NCBI RefSeq assembly: GCF_000934685.1
Contig: NZ_JYNQ01000001.1
Coordinates: 682,001 to 746,000 of the forward strand
Direction: 5' to 3'
Source: Lacinutrix sp. Hel_I_90
Lineage (GTDB): Bacteria; Bacteroidota; Bacteroidia; Flavobacteriales; Flavobacteriaceae
DNA: 64,000 bases
Part shown: positions 57,787 to 64,000 of the stretch, in pieces
Layout: each line of letters starts with the position of its first letter
Numbering within the stretch: position 1 is the stretch's first letter
Translations under genes and position numbers: made by a program
The notes under the pieces: model-generated
Databases searched by the model: none
Told to the model about the DNA's origin: nothing
The model's input: only the letters and a program-made list of their open reading frames with translations

Positions 57787-59373
57787 TCAATGCTTTGTCC
57801 TCGTTTTTGTTTTTTTATCGCTGTCCTCATCCACTTCTTCTACTTGTGGCTGCTCAGGTTGTTTAAATAAATCAATGTAGGCTTCACCAATACCTTCAAT
57901 AACGTGGCTGGCTATTAAACTTTGATACCCTAGATTTTCAATTAACAAATCGGCAGACCGCCCATGTAAATAAATAGCAAAAATAGTACCCGCTAGAGGG
58001 GCGTAACCTTGCGATAGCATTCCTGTAATCATTCCCGTTAAGACGTCTCCGCTTCCAGCTGTTGCCAAACCAGGATTACCTGTAGTATTGACATACAGTT
58101 TATCTTCAAAAATAGTTATCGTGTTTGCGCCTTTTATAACCACAATTAGTTTATACTTTTTTGCAAAGGCTTTGGTTTTTTTTAGTTTATCAAAATCGTC
58201 CTTCCACTTACCTACTAAGCCCTCCAACTCTTTAGGATGTGGGGTTAAAATAGTCTGTTCTGGTAAGGCTTTTAAAAGCGCTTTCTTTTTGGCTAAAATA
58301 TTTAACCCATCGGCATCAATGACTAAAGGTGTTTTGTTGGTTTTTAAAAAGGCTTCAAAAGCAGCGATCGTTTTAGCATCCGTTCCTACTCCTACCCCAA
58401 AACCAATAACGGTTGGTGCAATATCAAAACTAATATTTGTTATTTTTTCTTCCTCTGGATCAGTAATAACCATCACTTCAGGTAAAGCCGTTTGTAACAC
58501 CGTATAGCCACATTTTGGAACATAGGCTGTCACTTTCCCAGCACCAATAGATAAGGCTGCCCTACTTGCCAAAGTGACTGCCCCAATTTTTCCGTAACTG
58601 CCACCAATGACTAAACTATGTCCGTAAATACCTTTATGACTATACTTTTCTCGTGGTTTGTAAATAGGAAGTACTTCATTTTTTCCAATCAATTGGGCTT
58701 CTGTTGGTGTTGTAAATAGAAATTCTGGATCAATACCTATATCTAACACTTCCCACTGGGTGGTATATCTCGCTGTCTCTGGTAAAAAGAAAACTAACTT
58801 CGGTGTTTGAAAACTCAAGGTATACCCTGCATTCACAACAGCTTCCTTATCTTCTGGTACTTGATCTGTGTGCAAGCCAGAAGGAATATCTATAGATACT
58901 GTATAAGCCTTAGTGGTTTTAAAATGATTAAATAGTGCCTTTACCCAATCATCTACAGGTCTGTTAATACCAATTCCAAAAATAGCATCGATAATAATAT
59001 CCTTTTCATCTACTACGATCTCTTCAAAATCTTCTTGACAACTTAATAATTTGGGCCAATCGTTAGAGACATTTTTAATCCGATCATAATTAATTAAAAA
59101 ATCTTTTGAGCGCTTGGTACTGCAGTTAACAACATAGGTCTTTACATTGTAGCCATGCGAAATCAAATGCCTGGCAACTACCAGTCCATCACCACCATTA
59201 TTACCAATACCACAAAATACGTGAATGGGCACTTGAGCCCCTTGCATACGCATGTGTAGCCAATTAAAAATTTGTATTCCCGCACGCTCCATTAAATCGG
59301 TTGAAGAAATCTTTTGTTTTTCGGCGGTAAGTTTATCGCCAGCGTATATTTGTTCTTTGGAGAATATTTTCAT
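57787..59373 (-). CDS. nnr: Bifunctional NAD(P)H-hydrate epimerase / dehydratase
   Basis: The 528-aa repair enzyme has the YjeF N-terminal epimerase domain (1-215; TDLMERAGIQIFNWL and FCGIGNNGGDGLVVARHL) and the CARKD dehydratase domain (about 230-505; GHSLVIGGSYGKIGAVTLAS, TPHPKELEGL and NPGLATAGSGDVLTGMITG). It restores damaged NADHX/NADPHX to NAD(P)H. The C-terminal tail after 505 is charged and Lys-rich. Family match is firm. Confidence 0.95.
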   Translation of the reverse strand: MKIFSKEQIYAGDKLTAEKQKISSTDLMERAGIQIFNWLHMRMQGAQVPIHVFCGIGNNGGDGLVVARHLISHGYNVKTYVVNCSTKRSKDFLINYDRIKNVSNDWPKLLSCQEDFEEIVVDEKDIIIDAIFGIGINRPVDDWVKALFNHFKTTKAYTVSIDIPSGLHTDQVPEDKEAVVNAGYTLSFQTPKLVFFLPETARYTTQWEVLDIGIDPEFLFTTPTEAQLIGKNEVLPIYKPREKYSHKGIYGHSLVIGGSYGKIGAVTLASRAALSIGAGKVTAYVPKCGYTVLQTALPEVMVITDPEEEKITNISFDIAPTVIGFGVGVGTDAKTIAAFEAFLKTNKTPLVIDADGLNILAKKKALLKALPEQTILTPHPKELEGLVGKWKDDFDKLKKTKAFAKKYKLIVVIKGANTITIFEDKLYVNTTGNPGLATAGSGDVLTGMITGMLSQGYAPLAGTIFAIYLHGRSADLLIENLGYQSLIASHVIEGIGEAYIDLFKQPEQPQVEEVDEDSDKKTKTRTKH

Positions 59374-59521
59374 TTTAAAATTTAATAATCTTTATTTCTA
59401 ATGCGTTATTTATTTCGATTATGAAATACATTCCATTTTAATTCAGAATCTTATAAAAATGTTGGTTTTGTTTTGTTATTAGCGTAAAAGTAATACATTT
59501 ACTATGTAATACATACAAAAA

Positions 59522-59632
59522 ATGAATAACAACGTGATAATAGCACCCTTAAATAGAACTTTAGTTATTGAAGTACGCGTTGCTGTTTTTACGTTTATTA
59601 CGATAATTACGACGACCCTTTTGGGTTCTTAA
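59522..59632 (+). CDS. thrL: Threonine operon leader peptide
   Basis: A 36-codon ORF (ATG 59522, TAA 59630) starts 186 bp before thrA. Its peptide ends AVFTFITIITTTLLGS, with Thr at 24, 27 and 30-32 and Ile at 26, 28 and 29. A run of Thr/Ile codons before a thr operon is the mark of ribosome-mediated attenuation, as in E. coli thrL. Stalling at scarce Thr- or Ile-tRNA would prevent terminator formation. The rest of the 334-bp gap upstream of thrA (59374-59521) holds nothing I recognise. Confidence 0.75.
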   Translation: MNNNVIIAPLNRTLVIEVRVAVFTFITIITTTLLGS

Positions 59633-59676
59633 TTATATTCACTTCCGCACTTATTTTAGCTTTTACGCTACTTTTT
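59603..59676 (+). promoter_or_regulatory. Candidate attenuator hairpins upstream of thrA
   Basis: One hairpin spans 59603-59636: ATAATTA pairs with TAATTAT, with an inner ACCC-TTTT-GGGT, and it overlaps the leader's Thr codons. A weaker one, TAGC-GCTA (59657-59670), is followed by CTTTTT and could be the terminator. The antiterminator pairing is not resolved by eye. Confidence 0.5.
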
Positions 59677-59707
59677 CAAAATTAATTTCGATTAAAATAA
59701 AATACAA

Positions 59708-62152
59708 ATGCAAGTATTAAAATTTGGAGGAACCTCTGTTGGTTCTTCAAAAAACATCAATAGAGTTATCGCTATTTTAGAAGACTATGCTAAACAAAGT
59801 AAGGTGATCTGTGTGGTGTCTGCCGTTGGTGGCATTACCGATAGGTTATTAAAAGCTGGGCAATTAGCAAAGGACAATAACAAAGACTATAAAAAGGAGT
59901 ATAAAGCCATTAAGAATAAACATTTAACTATGCTTTCTGAATTAATTCCTACCAACGAGACTAAAGTTGCAGATGCTCTAGAAGAAAAGCTCAAGCAATT
60001 AAAAAATCTTTTAGATGGTATTTTTTTAATCAATGAATTATCACCTCAAACCTCTGATCGTCTGTTAAGTTTTGGCGAACTATTGTCATCATTTATTATT
60101 GCTGAAACGCTAAAAAGCAGAAGCATGAGCGCAGCGCGAAAAAATGCGCAAGAGCTTATTATTACCAATTCAAATTTTACAAAAGCTGAAGTTAAATTTG
60201 AACCTACAAACTCAAATATTCGTACGTATTTTAAAGATGCCCATCAAAGTATTACCATTCTACCTGGTTTTATTTCAAAATCTACAAACAACGAGATTAC
60301 CACTTTAGGACGTGGTGGCTCAGACTATACTGCGGCTATTGTTGCGGCTGCATTACAGGTGGAGAAACTGGAAATATGGACCGACGTTAGTGGCATGTAT
60401 ACTACTAATCCGAAACTTGTAAAGCAGGCCTATCCTATTCAGCGCATTAGCTATCAAGAAGCTATGGAATTATCCCATTTTGGGGCTAAAGTATTGTATC
60501 CGCCAACGGTGCAACCTGTACTCAATTTAAAAATCCCTATTCAAATTAAAAACACGATGGACCCTAAAGCCGTTGGAACCCTGATTTCAGATGGTGGCAA
60601 TGGGAAATCCTCAACAGCAACGGGGATCACAAATATTAACAATATTGCTTTATTAACCCTTCAAGGTAATGGTATGGTGGGCGTGCCTGGTTTTTCAAAA
60701 CGTTTGTTTGAAACATTGGCTCAAGAGAAAGTTAATATTATTTTAATTACACAAGCCTCGTCTGAGCATTCTATTTGTTTTGGTATAGACGTACAAGATG
60801 CCAACCTTGCCGAATTGGCTATTAACCAAGTCTTTGAATATGAAATAGCGACAAATAAAATAGACCCTATCATTGTTGAAAAAGAGCTCTCTATTATCGC
60901 TTTAATTGGTGACAAAATGAAAAGTCACCAAGGTATTAGTGGTAAAATGTTTAGTACGTTAGGGAAAAACAATATTAATATCCGTGCGATTGCGCAAGGT
61001 GCCTCAGAAAGAAATATCTCTGCGGTCATTACAGAAAAAGATGTAAAAAAAGCACTAAACAGCTTGCATGAAAGTTTTTTTGAAAGTGATACCAAACAAC
61101 TTAATGTATTTATTACCGGCGTAGGAAATGTAGGCGAACGCTTAGTAGAACAAATAAAACAACAGCAACAGTATTTAAAAAAGCATTTAAAAATCAATTT
61201 ACGTGTTGCAGGATTGTCTAATTCTCGAACGATGGTTTTTAATGAAGAAGGTCTGGATTTAAAAGACTGGAAAGTTACATTAAAAGAAGGTGAAGTGGCT
61301 ACTTTAGATGGCTTTTTTGATGGTGCAAAAGCCTTAAACCTTCGCAACAGTATTTTTGTAGACGTGACGGCCAATGAAGCAGTATCTAAGTTATATACCA
61401 GATATTTAAAAGAAAGTATTGCTGTGGTCGCCTGTAATAAAATAGCCTGTTCAAGTACTTACGAAAACTATGTCGCCCTTAAAGCGCATGCTTTAGAATA
61501 CAATGCGTCCTTCTTGTTTGAAACCAATGTTGGCGCAGGACTACCTGTTATCGACACCTTGAGTAATTTAATGGCTTCTGGGGATAAAATAACATCGATT
61601 CAAGCGGTCTTATCTGGTAGTTTAAACTTTGTCTTTAATAACTTTAATGATACTACAAAGTTTCACGACGTGGTGAAGCAAGCACAAGCTGAAGGGTATA
61701 CCGAGCCAGATCCAAGAATAGATTTAAGCGGTGTTGATGTGGCTAGAAAAATACTCATTTTAGCCAGAGAAAGTGGAACAGCAATGAATCTGGACGACAT
61801 TACCAACGACTCCTTTTTAACGAAAGCTAATTTAGAATGCGACTCGGTAGCTCATTTTTATAGCACATTAATTTCAGATGAAGCACATTTTCAAAAATTG
61901 TATGCTTCTGCCAAAGCTAAAGACTGCCAATTAAAATATGTTGCAGAATTTAATAATGGACAAGCCAAAGTTGGATTAAAGGAAATCCCACAAGGGCATC
62001 CGTTTTATAATTTGGAAGGAAAAGATAATATTGTCATGTTTTATACCCAGCGTTATCCAGAACAACCCATGATTATTAAAGGTGCTGGTGCGGGTGCAGA
62101 TGTTACGGCTTCTGGATTATTTGCAGATATTATTCGTGTAGGAAATAATTAA
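59708..62152 (+). CDS. thrA: Bifunctional aspartokinase / homoserine dehydrogenase I
   Basis: This is an 814-aa fusion. The aspartokinase (1-300) shows VLKFGGTSVGSSKNI and TTLGRGGSDYTAAIVAA. Two ACT domains (about 310-455; LLTLQGNGMVGVPGFSKRLF and SIIALIGDKMKSHQGISGK) bind the feedback amino acid. The homoserine dehydrogenase (about 463-814) shows the NADP motif VFITGVGNVGERLVEQI and the catalytic region GLPVIDTLSNLMASGDKI. It makes homoserine from aspartate in two steps. First gene of the thr operon, under the leader. Confidence 0.97.
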   Translation: MQVLKFGGTSVGSSKNINRVIAILEDYAKQSKVICVVSAVGGITDRLLKAGQLAKDNNKDYKKEYKAIKNKHLTMLSELIPTNETKVADALEEKLKQLKNLLDGIFLINELSPQTSDRLLSFGELLSSFIIAETLKSRSMSAARKNAQELIITNSNFTKAEVKFEPTNSNIRTYFKDAHQSITILPGFISKSTNNEITTLGRGGSDYTAAIVAAALQVEKLEIWTDVSGMYTTNPKLVKQAYPIQRISYQEAMELSHFGAKVLYPPTVQPVLNLKIPIQIKNTMDPKAVGTLISDGGNGKSSTATGITNINNIALLTLQGNGMVGVPGFSKRLFETLAQEKVNIILITQASSEHSICFGIDVQDANLAELAINQVFEYEIATNKIDPIIVEKELSIIALIGDKMKSHQGISGKMFSTLGKNNINIRAIAQGASERNISAVITEKDVKKALNSLHESFFESDTKQLNVFITGVGNVGERLVEQIKQQQQYLKKHLKINLRVAGLSNSRTMVFNEEGLDLKDWKVTLKEGEVATLDGFFDGAKALNLRNSIFVDVTANEAVSKLYTRYLKESIAVVACNKIACSSTYENYVALKAHALEYNASFLFETNVGAGLPVIDTLSNLMASGDKITSIQAVLSGSLNFVFNNFNDTTKFHDVVKQAQAEGYTEPDPRIDLSGVDVARKILILARESGTAMNLDDITNDSFLTKANLECDSVAHFYSTLISDEAHFQKLYASAKAKDCQLKYVAEFNNGQAKVGLKEIPQGHPFYNLEGKDNIVMFYTQRYPEQPMIIKGAGAGADVTASGLFADIIRVGNN

Positions 62153-62281
62153 GTGTAAAATCGCAGTGGGCAGGCCTCGCTCACTACAAAAAACAAACGG
62201 TTATTGTGAGGCGTTTACGAGGTGGCGATCTCTTAAACCTAAAATAATAAAATAAGATTACCGCTATCGCGGAAAATAAAT
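62153..62281. repeat. Repeat-bearing spacer between thrA and thrB
   Basis: The 129-bp gap contains GTGGGCAGGCCTCGCTCAC (a stem with one G-U pair) and a second related segment, GTGAGGCGTTTACGAGGTGG, then CCGCTATCGCGG. These are typical dispersed palindromic elements. No gene or promoter is evident. Confidence 0.5.
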
Positions 62282-63211
62282 ATGAATGTAATAAAAATAT
62301 TTTCACCAGCAACGGTAGCCAACGTCTCCTGCGGATTCGATGTGCTCGGTTTTTGTTTAGACACTATTGGGGATGAAATGCTAATACGAAAAACTAAAGA
62401 AAAAGGGATTCGCATTACCAAAATTGAAGGTTATGATTTGCCCTTTGAAGCTGAAAAGAATGTCGCTGGTGTCTCAGCTTTAGCCTTAATTGAAGTAGCG
62501 AAACCCGATTGTGGATTCGAAATCGAAATTTATAAAAAAATAAAACCCGGCAGTGGTATTGGCAGTAGTTCTGCCAGTGCTGCGGGTAGCGTATGGGCCA
62601 TTAACGAGTTATTAGGCAAACCGTTTAGTAAAGCACAAATCACAAATTTTGCGATGAAAGGAGAAGCCCTCGCTAGTGGCTGCGAACATGCAGATAATAT
62701 TGCGCCCGCAATATTTGGAGGAATTACCTTAGTGAAATCTTGCGCGCCTTTAAAGGTTTTAGAAATTCCGACGCCTTCCGCATTGTATGCCACAATCATT
62801 CACCCAGAAATAGAAATAAAAACAGCGGAAGCCAGAGCTATTCTGCCAAAACAAGTTGATTTACAGAACGCCATTACACAATGGGCAAACGTGGGGAGCT
62901 TAGTACATGCCATGCATACCAATGACTATGATTTAATTCGTGAGTCCTTACATGATGTTATTGTTGAGCCTTACAGAAGCCAATTAATTCCGTATTTTAA
63001 TGAAGTAAAAACCGAAAGTATAAAGTCTGGTGCTTTAGGCGCGGGCATTTCGGGCTCAGGACCTTCTATTTTTGCCTTATCAAAAGGGAAAGCTGCTGCA
63101 GAAGCTGTTGCCCATGCAATGAAAAAAGTCTATTCTCAAACAGATATTCAGTTTAATGTGTATGTGTCTAAGATTAATATGGAAGGGATTAGAGTAATTA
63201 AATGTAACTGA
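62282..63211 (+). CDS. thrB: Homoserine kinase
   Basis: This 309-aa GHMP-superfamily kinase phosphorylates homoserine. It shows the start FSPATVANVSCGFDVLGF, the ATP loop PGSGIGSSSASAAGSVWA and the C-terminal GAGISGSGPSIFAL. Second gene of the thr operon, after a 129-bp gap. Confidence 0.96.
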   Translation: MNVIKIFSPATVANVSCGFDVLGFCLDTIGDEMLIRKTKEKGIRITKIEGYDLPFEAEKNVAGVSALALIEVAKPDCGFEIEIYKKIKPGSGIGSSSASAAGSVWAINELLGKPFSKAQITNFAMKGEALASGCEHADNIAPAIFGGITLVKSCAPLKVLEIPTPSALYATIIHPEIEIKTAEARAILPKQVDLQNAITQWANVGSLVHAMHTNDYDLIRESLHDVIVEPYRSQLIPYFNEVKTESIKSGALGAGISGSGPSIFALSKGKAAAEAVAHAMKKVYSQTDIQFNVYVSKINMEGIRVIKCN

Positions 63212-63363
63212 TTAAAAAGCGTGCGTTATACATTTTAAACAACGTGAGGCAACTATTTAAAAGAGGCTTCGACACACTCAGCATGACACCGAGAAAAATA
63301 AAATAATATTAAAAGATTTTCGCTCAAGTGTATCTTGAGCACAGTCGCTAGACACAAGCAAAC
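63212..63363. repeat. Repeat-bearing spacer between thrB and thrC
   Basis: GGCTTCGACACACTCAGCAT (63267-63290) is a variant of the dispersed half-element. It is followed by a perfect 7-bp hairpin GCTCAAG-TGTAT-CTTGAGC (63322-63340). The 152-bp gap contains no ORF. Confidence 0.5.
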
Positions 63364-64000
63364 ATGAACTATTACAGTCTAAACAAACAAGCACCAAACA
63401 CAACGTTTAAAAACGCTGTTATAAAAGGATTAGCGCCAGATAAAGGGCTGTACTTTCCAGAAAGCATTACACCCTTACCAGAATCGTTTTTTGAAAACAT
63501 CAATACGCTAAGCGCTTCGGAAATAGCATTTGAAGCAATCAAACAATTTGTGAGTCCGGATATTCCTGAAGCCATACTTAAAACAATTGTTGAAGACACC
63601 TTGTCATTTGATTTTCCTGTGGTGACCTTAAATGACAGTATTTCAACTTTAGAACTATTTCACGGGCCAACCATGGCCTTTAAAGATGTTGGCGCCCGAT
63701 TTATGGCGCGTTGTTTAGGCTATTTCAATAAAAACAACACTAACGAAATTACTGTTTTAGTGGCGACTTCTGGAGATACTGGTGGCGCTGTTGCTAACGG
63801 ATTTCTTGGTGTAAAAGGGGTTAATGTCGTTATTCTTTACCCTAGCGGAAAGGTGAGTGCTATACAGGAAAAGCAATTAACCACTTTAGGACAAAATATC
63901 ACGGCATTAGAAGTCGACGGTGTCTTTGACGATTGTCAGGATATGGTAAAACGTGCATTTTTAGATGAAGCGCTAACCAGCAAAATGCAACTCACCTCTG
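63364..64000 (+). CDS. thrC: Threonine synthase, N-terminal part
   Basis: The open frame starts at ATG 63364 and continues past the right edge (212 codons seen). The start NYYSLNKQAPNTTFKNAVIK, the PLP-Lys in GPTMAFKDVGARFMAR and the phosphate-binding ATSGDTGGAVANGF are diagnostic of threonine synthase. It converts phosphohomoserine to threonine. Third gene of the operon; truncated only by the window. Confidence 0.95.
   Translation, partial: MNYYSLNKQAPNTTFKNAVIKGLAPDKGLYFPESITPLPESFFENINTLSASEIAFEAIKQFVSPDIPEAILKTIVEDTLSFDFPVVTLNDSISTLELFHGPTMAFKDVGARFMARCLGYFNKNNTNEITVLVATSGDTGGAVANGFLGVKGVNVVILYPSGKVSAIQEKQLTTLGQNITALEVDGVFDDCQDMVKRAFLDEALTSKMQLTS

Overview
The window is chromosomal DNA of a low-GC Bacteroidota, most likely a marine Flavobacteriaceae member. 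The evidence is the AT-rich composition, TAnnTTTG-type -7 promoter elements without obvious Shine-Dalgarno sites, and the style of the housekeeping proteins (fused ThrA, LytS/LytTR pair, DsbD with C-terminal thioredoxin, TlpA with a DUF4369-like N-terminus, SPOR protein, YdjM-like membrane protein). No tRNA, rRNA, CRISPR array or insertion sequence was seen.

Accessory region, about 250-15,600. It lies between yifB/comM (cut by the left edge) and a Ca2+/Na+ exchanger. Twelve tightly packed minus-strand genes read from a subtilase (start 12227) down to a double peptidase (end 250). In order of transcription they encode: an S8 protease with propeptide but no secretion signal; a helix-hairpin-helix (HhH) protein; two unrecognised helical proteins; a 760-aa protein with internal repeats; 49-aa and 86-aa proteins; a second HhH-like protein with a beta domain; an acidic low-complexity protein; a 201-aa protein; a GH24 lysozyme; and a 425-aa protein joining a VanY-type M15 peptidase to a domain that strikingly resembles the N-terminal signalling domain of animal Hedgehog. 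The 201-aa protein and the lysozyme share an N-terminal tag. An AraC-type regulator sits upstream and a NarL/LuxR-type regulator is divergent from it, with a tandem 22-bp repeat between them. A membrane-domain metzincin and a small membrane protein follow on the plus strand. No capsid, terminase, sheath or baseplate gene is recognisable. This locus is the best candidate for an undescribed system. A protein assembly carrying or deploying cell-wall enzymes is a working hypothesis only.

Conserved chromosome, about 15,700-59,400. Genes include a Ca2+/Na+ exchanger, adenine deaminase, dsbD (with a duplicated N-terminal domain), tilS, a lipase-like hydrolase and pabB. Next come a very long TraB/GumN protein, a DEAD-box helicase, a LytS/LytTR two-component pair, lpd, PAS-LuxR and Lrp regulators, and an FMO / PLP-lyase / OsmC cluster that may handle sulfur amino acids. 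Then follow a SPOR protein, a YdjM-like gene split at an A7 tract, nhaC, a peroxiredoxin-thioredoxin operon, katG, a TPR protein, gyrA, clpC, hutH, a TlpA-like lipoprotein and nnr.

Threonine operon, 59,522-64,000. A 36-codon leader rich in Thr/Ile codons precedes thrA (aspartokinase-homoserine dehydrogenase), thrB and thrC (cut by the right edge). The two intergenic gaps carry dispersed palindromic repeats. Related repeats occur elsewhere, including one lodged in the loop of a terminator-like stem beside nnr.
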